A stretch of 64,000 nucleotides of DNA from Pseudoalteromonas sp. OOF1S-7 (GTDB lineage: Bacteria; Pseudomonadota; Gammaproteobacteria; Enterobacterales; Alteromonadaceae), in NCBI RefSeq assembly GCF_022347765.1, contig NZ_JAKRFZ010000002.1, forward strand, positions 1 to 64,000. The letters run 5' to 3'. Below, one piece after another: positions 26,784 to 35,767 of this stretch. The notes beneath the pieces are model-generated. The model did no database searches, was not told the DNA's origin, and saw nothing but the letters and a program-made list of their open reading frames with translations. The translations under genes were made by a program, and so were the position numbers. Numbering within the stretch: the stretch's first letter is position 1; each line of letters opens with the position of its first letter.

Positions 26784-28163
26784 TTAAACCTTAAACGCTC
26801 CAAGGGCTCTTGCACGTGCGGCTTTATGTTCCACAATCGGTTCCACGTAACCATCAATAGCAAATGCCTGTAAATAATCATGGGGAAAATGGATTGACTT
26901 CGCGGGGACATCACTTAGCTCAGGCACAAATTTACGAATAAAGTCTCCCTGCGGATCGAACTTTTCACTTTGGCTGATCGGATTAAAAATCCGGAAATAT
27001 GGCTGAGCATCACAACCGGTGCTGGCCGCCCATTGCCAGCCGCCATTATTGCTGGCCAAATCGCCATCTATCAGTTTGCTCATGAAATAGTGCTCACCCT
27101 GACGCCAGTCTATGAGCAGGTGTTTAGTTAAAAAACTTGCCACTATCATACGTAAACGATTATGCATCCACCCTGTCTGATTGAGCTGACGCATTGCCGC
27201 ATCGACTATCGGATAACCAGTTTTGCCTTCACACCAGGCCTTAAACTGCATCTCGTCCTGGCGCCAGCGAACATCATTATACTTTTCATTGAAGTTAAAT
27301 CCTTTGCACAGTTTTGGATAGGCGCAGATAAGGTGTCGGTAAAATTCTCTCCAGATCAACTCATTGACCCAGCTAAACGCGGGTGCACTGGTCACCTGTA
27401 ACAGATCAGGAAAATGCAGCTGGATTTCGGCCAGCAACTGCTTCACCGACACTATCCCCAATGCCAGATAAGGGCTGAGTCCGGAGGTACCTTTAATTCC
27501 CGGAAAATCTCGACTTTCCTTGTAGTCTGTCATTTTTTCCCGGATAAATACTTGAACGACTTTTACCAGAGTGTCATCATCAACTGGCCATTTATCTGAG
27601 CTTCCGTCACCCATAAGCGCCTCCGGTGCTTCCCACTCGCGTGGAGTGAAAGCTAACTCTGGCCAGCCCGGTAAATAAAAATGTTGTTGCTCATACTGCT
27701 TGAGCCAGGCCTTTTTAAACGGCGTAAACACTTTGTACATTTCGTTGCTACCCGTTGTGACACTCCCGGGTGGTGCAATTACATCGCCATCGAAGAGTTG
27801 CAGCTGAATCCCTGCCTCCTGACACGCCCGGTCTCTGGCCTGCTCATTCACTTCATATTCCCGATTGGCGTAGACCTGTTCAACCCCGTTGGTCTGGCAA
27901 AACTGAGCCAGCATTGGCGGTACCTTCGTAAAATTACCAGCATCAAGCACATGTAAACAAACCCCCAACTCTGCCAGTTTGTGACCCAACCAGCTAACCC
28001 GGCGTTTAAGTAAATCAATCTGCGCAGGCGCCGCATTGTGCTGCTGCCACTGCTGCTTACACAGTATAAAGAGCGCATCACGCGCTCCGCTTTCAACCGC
28101 TTCGATGAGCGCTTCGTTGCCATAGATCCTTAAATCGCGGCGAAACCAAAATAAAGCAGACAT
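26784..28163 (-). CDS. phrB: Deoxyribodipyrimidine photolyase
   Basis: This light-driven enzyme repairs cyclobutane pyrimidine dimers using reduced FAD. The 459-residue product has an N-terminal antenna-cofactor domain (LFWFRRDLRIYGNEAL) and a C-terminal FAD-binding helical domain with TSGLSPYLALGIVS, WRQDEMQFKAWCEGKTGYPIVDAAMRQL split over conserved positions, MHNRLRMIVASFL, and DGDLASNNGGWQWAASTG near the active site. It matches class I CPD photolyases. Its ATG shares a base with the stop of the upstream DUF523/DUF1722 gene, so the two are coupled. Confidence 0.94.
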   Translation of the reverse strand: MSALFWFRRDLRIYGNEALIEAVESGARDALFILCKQQWQQHNAAPAQIDLLKRRVSWLGHKLAELGVCLHVLDAGNFTKVPPMLAQFCQTNGVEQVYANREYEVNEQARDRACQEAGIQLQLFDGDVIAPPGSVTTGSNEMYKVFTPFKKAWLKQYEQQHFYLPGWPELAFTPREWEAPEALMGDGSSDKWPVDDDTLVKVVQVFIREKMTDYKESRDFPGIKGTSGLSPYLALGIVSVKQLLAEIQLHFPDLLQVTSAPAFSWVNELIWREFYRHLICAYPKLCKGFNFNEKYNDVRWRQDEMQFKAWCEGKTGYPIVDAAMRQLNQTGWMHNRLRMIVASFLTKHLLIDWRQGEHYFMSKLIDGDLASNNGGWQWAASTGCDAQPYFRIFNPISQSEKFDPQGDFIRKFVPELSDVPAKSIHFPHDYLQAFAIDGYVEPIVEHKAARARALGAFKV

Positions 28164-29134
28164 TAAATTGCGTACCTCAGCTTGAGTTCGTTAGGGTAAG
28201 GATGAAAGTAAACTTGCTGCATCAGATAGTCGTTTGGGTGCATGATCAGGTGATGACGTAATAAGGTGAGCGGAACCTGCAAAGGCACTTGACCTACCCG
28301 ATAGTCATCAATTGCCCTGCATAACTCCTGCTTCTCAACCTTTCCCAGTACTTTCTTAAAATACCCCTGCAAGTGCGACAATGTATTCGCCTGATCTTTA
28401 CGTCTGGCAGGGCGAGACAATGCATCCATCAGGCCACGGATGTAATGCACTCTGAGGTCTTCCAGTGGTACCGCTTTGCCCTCGGCAAGTAGTCTGCCAA
28501 GATCACGATAAGCCTGATAATTATGACTCATTAGTAAGTACTTATGACGAGCATGAAAGCAGGTTAGCTCATGCAACCCAGGCGCGGTCACGACTAGCTC
28601 CTGCCAGCTCTTGTAAACATACACACGCATAACAAAGTTTTCTCTCAGGTGCATATCGTTCAGGCGACCATTTTCCTCGCATGGCAACAAAGGGTTGCGT
28701 GCCATGATCTGCTCTGCAAATATACCCACGCCTTCTGAGGTATTGCCTGTTTCGGACTCATTATAGATTTTTACCCGCTCCATGCCGCAGCTGGGACTTT
28801 TCGCGCAAAAAACATAACCGGATAACTGCTCACCATGCTCATCTGATATTTTCTTGCCGTATTCGGCAAGGTCCGGTGCGTAATCTTCATCACTGTGCGC
28901 CGGCCCAACCTTAATGACATCCTCGACCCTGACCTGGCGAATAGTTTTTCTGGGAATGGGCAAGCCTATTGCCACCTCAGGACAAAAACGCACGTATTCT
29001 ACATAGTCGGCCAGTTCGTCCATACAAAAGTTGCTGCGCTTGTGCCCTGAATCAAAACGCACTTTGTCACCAGCAAGACAGGCACTGATGCCTATTTTAA
29101 TAGCGGAATTGAAGTTAAAAGCTTGCTCTACCAT
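28163..29134 (-). CDS. DUF523 and DUF1722 (YbgA-like) two-domain protein
   Basis: The N-terminal DUF523 domain (about 1-155) has conserved cysteines in GISACLAGDKVRFD, RFCPEVAIGLPIPR and FCAKSPSCGMERVK, suggesting a metal or iron-sulfur site. The C-terminal DUF1722 domain (about 190-320) matches the YbgA family, with HARHKYLLMSHN. In E. coli ybgA also lies immediately upstream of phr, so a role linked to DNA repair or photoprotection is often inferred but unproven. ATG 29134 is preferred to 29146 because GGAGAG lies just before it. The gene is coupled to phrB through TAATG. Confidence 0.88.
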   Translation of the reverse strand: MVEQAFNFNSAIKIGISACLAGDKVRFDSGHKRSNFCMDELADYVEYVRFCPEVAIGLPIPRKTIRQVRVEDVIKVGPAHSDEDYAPDLAEYGKKISDEHGEQLSGYVFCAKSPSCGMERVKIYNESETGNTSEGVGIFAEQIMARNPLLPCEENGRLNDMHLRENFVMRVYVYKSWQELVVTAPGLHELTCFHARHKYLLMSHNYQAYRDLGRLLAEGKAVPLEDLRVHYIRGLMDALSRPARRKDQANTLSHLQGYFKKVLGKVEKQELCRAIDDYRVGQVPLQVPLTLLRHHLIMHPNDYLMQQVYFHPYPNELKLRYAI

Positions 29135-29168
29135 TGCTCTCTCCATAACTTAAAAATAACGGATAGAT

Positions 29169-29486
29169 TTAGCACCACTGATACTGACGTAAGGCAATTT
29201 TGCCACCCAGTACCTGCACCCCTTCCGAACGCAATAAGTCACTTTGCTGCTTGAATTTATCACTCTTGGGCGGAAACGAAATTTTTCCCTGACTGTTGAT
29301 CACCCTGTGCCAGGGCAGACTGGAGCCTGCCGGCAAGTGCTTTAACAAGTAACCTACGGCTCGCGCGTGCTTCGGCGCACCGGCAAGCCCCGCAATTTGA
29401 CCGTAAGTGGCGACATATCCTGCTGGAATAGCCCCTATCAGGGTAAAAACCCTGACCCTAAACGCTTCTTTAGCTTCCTCTTGCAA
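29169..29486 (-). CDS. Alkyltransferase-like protein (ATL)
   Basis: This 105-residue protein has the fold of O6-alkylguanine-DNA alkyltransferases, but the active-site PCHR is PWHR (W59), so it cannot accept an alkyl group. Known ATL proteins (E. coli YbaZ, yeast Atl1) bind O6-alkylguanine and hand the lesion to nucleotide excision repair. The helix-turn-helix and arginine finger region (YVATYGQIAGLAGAPKHARAVGYLL) is intact. The start is a TTG at 29486 with AGGAG 6 bases upstream, inside the end of the LysR gene (17-base overlap). Confidence 0.9.
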   Translation of the reverse strand: MQEEAKEAFRVRVFTLIGAIPAGYVATYGQIAGLAGAPKHARAVGYLLKHLPAGSSLPWHRVINSQGKISFPPKSDKFKQQSDLLRSEGVQVLGGKIALRQYQWC

Positions 29487-30366
29487 ACTGAACTCCTAAT
29501 GCTGTGAATTGTTGCCACAAATGCCGTGCCACCGGTCCGTAATGGCTCTGGTGACGGCGAAAAGCGTGAATGGCTGCCGTGAACTCATGCTGCCGATCTA
29601 TGATCTCAATTCGCTCCAGCTCACCACTTTCCAGTTCCTGTCGACAAGTATTAAGACTGGTCAGCGCAAACCCGACACCTTGAGATAAGAATAGCTTAAT
29701 GGTACTGACATCATCCAATTTCATGACATGGAGCCCTCGGGAATAGGCCAGCCTTTCGCTGTCAAAGTCGAACCCACTTTCCACCATTGCCAGACAAGGA
29801 TATAAACTCAATTCGTCATAATACATGCGCTTAGGCAACAAACCACGCTTAGCAACGACACCCAGTTTGGTTTCTCCGATGGCAATTGATTCCAGCTCGC
29901 CGGTGGCGTGAAATAAATCAAACCACGGGCCTATCCCCAAGTCGGCCGCGCCGGCATTCACTTGCTCCAACGCCACAAAGCGCCTACCGCTGGAGATAAC
30001 CAGCTCAGTAGAAGGAAATTGCTTAAAAGTGCTGCTAATCTGCGTGTTATACGTTTCCTGGTGGCACATAGGTTCATAACAAATGCGAAATTTTGCCTCA
30101 TTGCCCTGTGAAAATTCGTCCGCCAGGATTTTAAGATGGTTATGCTGTTCCAGTAGCTTCTGAGCGTGCTGATGAAAACGTTTTCCCTGCTCAGTCAGGC
30201 GGATGCGGTAATCCTCACGTGTAACCAGGGCAAAGCCCAGTTCATCGGACAACCTTTTTAAAGCTTGCGTGACTGCCGGCTGTGACTTATATAATCGTTT
30301 TGCCGCGGCACTCAGGCTTTGTGCATTTGCTACGGCATCAAGTACCTGTATATCTGCCAACTTCAT
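29470..30366 (-). CDS. LysR-family transcriptional regulator
   Basis: This 298-residue regulator has an N-terminal winged helix-turn-helix (MKLADIQVLDAVANAQSLSAAAKRLYKSQPAVTQALKRL, in pieces) and a C-terminal ligand-binding domain from about residue 90. It is divergent from an RND efflux operon 96 bases away, the usual arrangement of a regulator and its target. It also overlaps the ATL gene, so it may be cotranscribed with the repair genes. The effector is unknown. Confidence 0.9.
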   Translation of the reverse strand: MKLADIQVLDAVANAQSLSAAAKRLYKSQPAVTQALKRLSDELGFALVTREDYRIRLTEQGKRFHQHAQKLLEQHNHLKILADEFSQGNEAKFRICYEPMCHQETYNTQISSTFKQFPSTELVISSGRRFVALEQVNAGAADLGIGPWFDLFHATGELESIAIGETKLGVVAKRGLLPKRMYYDELSLYPCLAMVESGFDFDSERLAYSRGLHVMKLDDVSTIKLFLSQGVGFALTSLNTCRQELESGELERIEIIDRQHEFTAAIHAFRRHQSHYGPVARHLWQQFTALGVQFARGS

Positions 30367-30462
30367 AAATAAAATTTATTTTATACCAAAGTTTTAATAA
30401 TTTTTATTTTATGACCAAATTCATTATCCTGCACTAAATTTTAGTCTGAGGGAGTAATTTTG
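30367..30462. promoter_or_regulatory. Divergent regulatory region, LysR gene and RND operon
   Basis: This 96-base, very AT-rich spacer contains the inverted repeat ATAAAA-TTTA-TTTTAT at 30369-30384. It is compatible with a LysR-type operator, though AT-rich symmetry is common by chance. A GAGGGAG ribosome site at about 30448-30454 precedes the efflux gene. Confidence 0.35.
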
Positions 30463-31542
30463 GTGAATAAACTCGCACTCTTTTTTCCAGCTTTGTTGTT
30501 ATTGTCAGCTTGTCAGGACGCGGCGCAGCAAACCCCAACAAACCAGGTCATCCGCCCGGTAAAACTGCATACCGTTGCTGATCCACAGGCCGGTCAGTTA
30601 CGCAGTTTTCCTGCCGAAGTCGTGGCAAACCAGGGATCTTACCTTGCCTTTCGGGTCAACGGCGAACTCATGGAATTCCCGGTACTGGCCGGTCAGGAAG
30701 TGGAAAAAGGGCAGCTTCTGGCAAAACTCGACCCGGAAGATTTTGAGCTTCAGTATCAGCAGCGTAAAGCCCAATTCGAACTGGCGGTTGCTCAGCTTAA
30801 CCGGATCGAGTCTTTGTATAAAAAGTCAATTGCCAGTAAAGCCGAATATGATCAGGCGCTGGCGAACGAGCAGGTTGCCGAATCTGCATTCAAAATCGCC
30901 CAGACCAACCTTGAGAACAGTGAACTCAGAGCACCGTTCGATGGCACGATTGCCAAGGTGTTTGTGAAGAATTTTGAGAACATCGTCGCCAAGCAAAATA
31001 TCTTACGTCTTGAGACACGCGACCGCATGGACGTGGTCATTCAGGTGCCGGAAAAACTGGTTGCCCGTGTAAACAAAGATCTCGACTATCACCCCACAGT
31101 GGTTTTTGACGGCTATCCCGATAAGTCTTATCTGTTGAACATTAAAGAGTGGGATACACAAGCCGATCCGGTTACGCTTACCTACAAAGTGGTTTTCTCG
31201 CTGCCAATTCCGCAAGACTTTAACCTGCTGGCCGGTATGACTGGCCATGTCTATGTCGACCCGAGTAAGATCACTAATCAAAGTACTTCGGCCATCATCG
31301 TGCCCAATGAAGCCGTCTTTTCAGAACAAACTCAGGCTACCGATGGCAACCACTATGTTTGGGTCTATAACCCGGAAACTCAGCAGGTTTCAAAACGCGC
31401 GGTTCAGCCAGGCCAGCTACGCCAGCAGGGTTTTGAGATCCGAAGTGGCCTAAAACCTGGCGATATCATTGTCTCTGCCGGGGTTCACCACCTAAAAGAA
31501 GGTCTGAAGGTACGCCCATGGACTAAAGAGCGAGGCCTGTAA
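30463..31542 (+). CDS. RND efflux periplasmic adaptor (lipoprotein)
   Basis: This membrane-fusion protein links an inner-membrane RND pump to an outer-membrane channel. The N-terminus is a lipoprotein signal (LALFFPALLLLSAC). A barrel-sandwich (lipoyl-like) domain follows (LAFRVNGELMEFPVLAGQEVEKGQLLAKLD), then an alpha-helical hairpin of about residues 95-145, then ELRAPFDGTIAKVFV and the beta-barrel and membrane-proximal domains. The start is GTG 30463, with TTG 30460 as an alternative; both fit the ribosome site. The pump gene begins 2 bases after the stop. Confidence 0.92.
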   Translation: MNKLALFFPALLLLSACQDAAQQTPTNQVIRPVKLHTVADPQAGQLRSFPAEVVANQGSYLAFRVNGELMEFPVLAGQEVEKGQLLAKLDPEDFELQYQQRKAQFELAVAQLNRIESLYKKSIASKAEYDQALANEQVAESAFKIAQTNLENSELRAPFDGTIAKVFVKNFENIVAKQNILRLETRDRMDVVIQVPEKLVARVNKDLDYHPTVVFDGYPDKSYLLNIKEWDTQADPVTLTYKVVFSLPIPQDFNLLAGMTGHVYVDPSKITNQSTSAIIVPNEAVFSEQTQATDGNHYVWVYNPETQQVSKRAVQPGQLRQQGFEIRSGLKPGDIIVSAGVHHLKEGLKVRPWTKERGL

Positions 31543-31544
31543 TA

Positions 31545-34500
31545 ATGAGTCTTGCCAAATGGTCTATTGAAAATAAAGTGATCAGTGCGATGTTCGCTTT
31601 GCTGCTGTTTTTGGCGGGCACTGTGTCGTACTTTGGACTTGGACAACTGGAAGACCCTGAGTTTACACTCAAAAAAGCCATGGTGATCACAGTCTATCCC
31701 GGCGCTTCTCCGCAACAAGTTGAAGAGGAAGTAACCTACCCCATCGAAAACGCCATCCAAAGCCTGCCGTACGTTGATTATGTCACGTCTATTTCTTCGC
31801 CCGGTCAGTCGCAGATCACCGTCGAGATGAAAAGCACTTACCGTAAAGAAGATCTAAAGCAGATCTGGGATGAACTCAGACGCAAAATCAACGATCTAAA
31901 ACCCAATCTTCCACCCGGCGTCTATACGCCCAAAGTAATGGATGACTTCGCCGACGTATATGGTGTGTTGTATGCTGTAACCGGTGATGGTTATTCCTAT
32001 GAAGAGCTCAAAGAATACGTCGATTATCTCAAACGCGAGCTGGTATTGGTCGATGGCGTCAGCAAAGTCACCATAGCAGGTGAACAACAGGCCCAGGTCA
32101 CAGTGGAAATCTCCAGTCAGAAATTGTCACAGCTGGGCATCTCACATAATCGCATTTTCTCGCTACTGCAAACCCAAAATAGTGTCTCCAATGCAGGCAA
32201 AATTCGTGTTGGTGATGAATCCATCCGAATTCATCCTACGGGCGAGTTTAATCAGGTATCTGAGTTGGAAGACTTGCTGATTTCTAAACCCGGTGCCAAA
32301 GAGCTGATTTACCTTGGTGATGTGGCCACAGTTAAGCGTGAGTACGCCGAGATCCCTACACATATTACGCGTTTTAACCGCGACCAGTCTTTGCTACTTG
32401 GTATCTCATTTAGCTCAGGCGTAAATGTAGTGGAAGTCGGTAAGGCGATAGACAGCCACCTAGCGTCACTTGAGTATCAGCGCCCCCATGGCATGTCTGT
32501 TCACACAGTTTACAACCAGCCTAAGGAAGTCGAAAAGTCTGTTGACGGGTTTATTGTCAGTCTGCTGGAAGCCGTAGCTATCGTGATTATCGTACTGCTG
32601 ATCTTCATGGGTGTGAAAAGTGGCATTCTTATCGGCGGTATCTTATTACTCACCGTGCTCGGTACCTTCATTTTTATGAAAATGTTCGCTATTGACTTAC
32701 AACGCATTTCCCTCGGTGCGCTGATCATCGCACTCGGTATGTTGGTCGACAACGCGATTGTTGTTACTGAGGGGATTCTGATCAACCTCAAGCGCGGACA
32801 AAGCAAAATCAAGGCTGCCGTCAATATTGTAGAACAAACTAAATGGCCCCTGTTAGGCGCCACGGTTATTGGCATTACTGCCTTTGCACCGATTGGCTTG
32901 AGCTCCGATGCCAGTGGTGAGTTTGCCGGGTCTTTGTTCTGGGTGCTACTGATCTCGTTACTACTCAGCTGGGTTACCGCCATAACCTTGACCCCTTTCT
33001 TTGCCAATATGTTGTTCAAAGAGCAAATTCAGCAAGGCAAAAAAACAGACGACCCCTATCAGGGCATTATTTTTACCGGGTACAAGGCTCTGCTCAGCCT
33101 GTGTTTGAGATTCCGCTGGACCACCATCATCGCCATGCTGGCATTGCTGGGATGTGCAATGGTTGGGTTTAAATCAGTTAAGCAATCCTTCTTCCCGGCG
33201 TCTAATACGCCTATGTTTTATGTCGACTACTGGCATTATCAGGGTGCCGACATTCGCAGCACCGCGGATAATCTGGAAAAGCTAGAGGCCTTTTTACAAG
33301 CGGACGAGCTGGTTGAAGAGATCACCACAACCATAGGGCAAGGTGCGCCGCGGTTTATGCTCACATATAGTCCGGAAAAGCAGTACGCCTCTTATGGTCA
33401 GCTGATCATTCGTGTTAGCGACCGGGATGCAGTGGCCACAATGATTGCGAAAGTAAGGGACTTTGCTACACACAATGAGCTAGATGGCAAACTCAAGGTA
33501 AAGCGTATGGAAATCGGCCCCTCAACCGATGCAAAAATCGAAGCACGCTTCTCAGGACCTGATCCGGTTGTACTGCGACAGCTGGCAGATCATGCCAAAA
33601 ACATTCTGGCACAGGACCCGGGCGCGTTTAATATTCGCGACAACTGGCGTCAGCGCGCCAAAGTACTGGAGCCGGTTTTTAATGAGCAAAAGGCACGCCG
33701 ACTTGGGATCAGTAAATCCGATCTTGACCAGTTATTACTGACCAGTGTGTCGGGAAACACTGTGGGTTTATATCGGGATGGCACCAAAATGCTGCCTATC
33801 GTAGCCAAAGCACCGGAAGTTGAACGACGCAGCGTTGAAAACCTGGTTGACCTGCAAATCTTTAGTCCTGTACTCAATGTGTATGTGCCGCTCGGCCAGA
33901 TACTTGATGACGTTGACGTAGTCTGGGAAGATAGCCTGATCATGCGCCGGGACCGAAAACGCACCATCACAGTAATGGCAGACCATGACGTGATCGGCAA
34001 CGAAACCCCGGCCAAGCTGTTTAACCGGGTACGCGCCGACATCGAAGCAATCGAGCTGCCTCAGGGCTATGAAATGCAGTGGGGTGGAGAATTTGAATCG
34101 TCCAGTAAAGCGCAAAAAGCCATTTTTGGTTCATTACCTCTGGGTTACTTGTCCATGTTTATGATCACTGTGTTGCTATTTAACTCTGTACGCAAGCCGC
34201 TGGTTATCTGGAGCACAGTACCACTTGCCATCATTGGGGTAACCGCTGGTTTGGTGGTTTTTCAGGCCCCTTTCAGCTTTATGGCACTGCTAGGGTTATT
34301 GAGCCTCTCTGGCATGTTAATTAAGAATGGAATTGTCCTGATGGATCAAATTAACCTGGAACTGGATAGCGGAAAAGAACCTTATCAGGCCGTGTTTGAT
34401 TCCGGTGTAAGCCGTGTACGACCCGTGTCTATGGCAGCCGTAACGACAATTTTAGGTATGATCCCGCTCCTGTTCGATGTGTTCTTCAAATCCATGGCCG

Positions 34501-34598
34501 TGACAATTATGTTTGGTCTCGGTTTTGCGACCGTGCTGACACTGATAGTATTGCCGGTGATATATTGTCTGTTCTTTAAAGTAAAAACACCCAAATAG
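31545..34598 (+). CDS. RND efflux transporter permease
   Basis: This 1017-residue proton-driven exporter of the AcrB/HAE1-like family has twelve predicted membrane helices (one at the N-terminus, then clusters at about 335-530 and 850-1010) and two large periplasmic loops. The second cluster of helices shows GALIIALGMLVDNAIVVTEG, with the conserved Asp that carries the proton relay. The second repeat has the GLLSLSGMLIKNGIVLMDQI helix. Early residues EDPEFTLKKAMVITVYPGA are typical. No outer-membrane channel gene is present, so it probably uses a shared TolC-like protein. The substrate is unknown. Confidence 0.93.
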   Translation: MSLAKWSIENKVISAMFALLLFLAGTVSYFGLGQLEDPEFTLKKAMVITVYPGASPQQVEEEVTYPIENAIQSLPYVDYVTSISSPGQSQITVEMKSTYRKEDLKQIWDELRRKINDLKPNLPPGVYTPKVMDDFADVYGVLYAVTGDGYSYEELKEYVDYLKRELVLVDGVSKVTIAGEQQAQVTVEISSQKLSQLGISHNRIFSLLQTQNSVSNAGKIRVGDESIRIHPTGEFNQVSELEDLLISKPGAKELIYLGDVATVKREYAEIPTHITRFNRDQSLLLGISFSSGVNVVEVGKAIDSHLASLEYQRPHGMSVHTVYNQPKEVEKSVDGFIVSLLEAVAIVIIVLLIFMGVKSGILIGGILLLTVLGTFIFMKMFAIDLQRISLGALIIALGMLVDNAIVVTEGILINLKRGQSKIKAAVNIVEQTKWPLLGATVIGITAFAPIGLSSDASGEFAGSLFWVLLISLLLSWVTAITLTPFFANMLFKEQIQQGKKTDDPYQGIIFTGYKALLSLCLRFRWTTIIAMLALLGCAMVGFKSVKQSFFPASNTPMFYVDYWHYQGADIRSTADNLEKLEAFLQADELVEEITTTIGQGAPRFMLTYSPEKQYASYGQLIIRVSDRDAVATMIAKVRDFATHNELDGKLKVKRMEIGPSTDAKIEARFSGPDPVVLRQLADHAKNILAQDPGAFNIRDNWRQRAKVLEPVFNEQKARRLGISKSDLDQLLLTSVSGNTVGLYRDGTKMLPIVAKAPEVERRSVENLVDLQIFSPVLNVYVPLGQILDDVDVVWEDSLIMRRDRKRTITVMADHDVIGNETPAKLFNRVRADIEAIELPQGYEMQWGGEFESSSKAQKAIFGSLPLGYLSMFMITVLLFNSVRKPLVIWSTVPLAIIGVTAGLVVFQAPFSFMALLGLLSLSGMLIKNGIVLMDQINLELDSGKEPYQAVFDSGVSRVRPVSMAAVTTILGMIPLLFDVFFKSMAVTIMFGLGFATVLTLIVLPVIYCLFFKVKTPK

Positions 34599-34599
34599 T

Positions 34600-34629
34600 A
34601 AAAGGGCCGCATTAAGAGCGGCCCTTTTT
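34600..34629. terminator. Bidirectional terminator between RND operon and rluF
   Basis: AAAAGGGCCGC / GCGGCCCTTTTT stem with a seven-base loop. A and T runs on the two sides let it act for both convergent genes. Confidence 0.9.
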
Positions 34630-34634
34630 CTTCG

Positions 34635-35582
34635 CTATTTTTTCAAAGACAGTGTCCCTTTTACCCTGCTCCCGGGCTTAACGCCGGAGTGATTTTTCGG
34701 TTTATTACGTTGCGTGGTTTTATCCGCCTGGGACTTATTCCCGTGCTTGCGCTTATGCTCGGGCGCAGATTTTCTGCTCGATCTTCCGTCCCAAGAGTCA
34801 CCTTCATGTCGGCGAGGCTTTGCGATGAGGTGTTGTGGGCGCTTCTTCGTATCCACAGAGGCTTCTTCTGTTTTCGAAGAGCCTTCTATCGAGGCGTTAA
34901 TCTCAGCCATTTCCGACTCGCTGAGATGACGCCACTGCCCCGGACGTAAACCATTGAGATTAACATTCATGATCCGCACACGCTTTAGTGTTTGTACTTC
35001 ATAATCAAAGTACTCGCACATACGTCGTATCTGACGGTTCAGACCCTGCGTCAGAATAATGGTAAATTGCTTCGCAGCGGTTTTCTTAACAAAACACTTT
35101 TTAGTCACCGTACCTAATATTGGCACCCCAGAACGCATACCGTTAATAAATGCATCAGTAACGGGCTTGTCGACAGTGACGACGTATTCTTTTTCGTGAT
35201 TATTACCGGCACGCAGTATTTTGTTAACGATATCGCCTTCATTGGTCAGAAATATCAGTCCTTCTGAGGGCCTGTCGAGTCGGCCAATAGGAAAGATGCG
35301 CTCAGGATACTGAATAGCACTGACAATGTTACTTTTAATTTTTCGCTCTGTCGTACAGGTTACGCCAACCGGTTTGTTGTAAGCGATATAAACCCGCTTT
35401 GGCTTAGCTTTGAGCGGTTTATTGTCCACCAAAATAGTGTCTGCATCACTTACTTTCAGACCCATTTCGGCAACTTGCCCGTTGACTGAGACCCGACCGT
35501 CGCTGATCAGGGTGTCGGCTTCTCTGCGGCTGCAAAACCCGGTTTCGCTGATGTATTTGTTTAATCGCTTAAGTTCATTCAT
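34635..35582 (-). CDS. rluF: 23S rRNA pseudouridine synthase RluF
   Basis: RluF isomerises a uridine near position 2604 of 23S rRNA (and U2605-type sites). The 315-residue product has an N-terminal S4 RNA-binding domain ([20 protein letters not shown]) and the RsuA-type catalytic domain with [18 protein letters not shown] containing the catalytic Asp, then [18 protein letters not shown]. The last 80 residues are a Lys/Arg-rich disordered tail. The start at 35582 ([10 protein letters not shown]) fits the family; an in-frame ATG at 35636 would add 18 residues. No clear ribosome site is seen for either. Confidence 0.92.
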   Translation of the reverse strand: MNELKRLNKYISETGFCSRREADTLISDGRVSVNGQVAEMGLKVSDADTILVDNKPLKAKPKRVYIAYNKPVGVTCTTERKIKSNIVSAIQYPERIFPIGRLDRPSEGLIFLTNEGDIVNKILRAGNNHEKEYVVTVDKPVTDAFINGMRSGVPILGTVTKKCFVKKTAAKQFTIILTQGLNRQIRRMCEYFDYEVQTLKRVRIMNVNLNGLRPGQWRHLSESEMAEINASIEGSSKTEEASVDTKKRPQHLIAKPRRHEGDSWDGRSSRKSAPEHKRKHGNKSQADKTTQRNKPKNHSGVKPGSRVKGTLSLKK

Positions 35583-35767
35583 AAAGGGGCAGTTATCTGT
35601 TCCTGTGCATATAATCAACGGCCTGATACCCTGCACTCAGGCTTAAAGCGCGGTGTGCTTATCTACCAGGCAAGTTTACAGGTGGCGCATGGTAACAAAC
35701 TTTCTGCGCCAGTAGAAATGTTTCATAGTCGCCTGACACGATTGACTTAGCTAGACCAGGGCAATGC

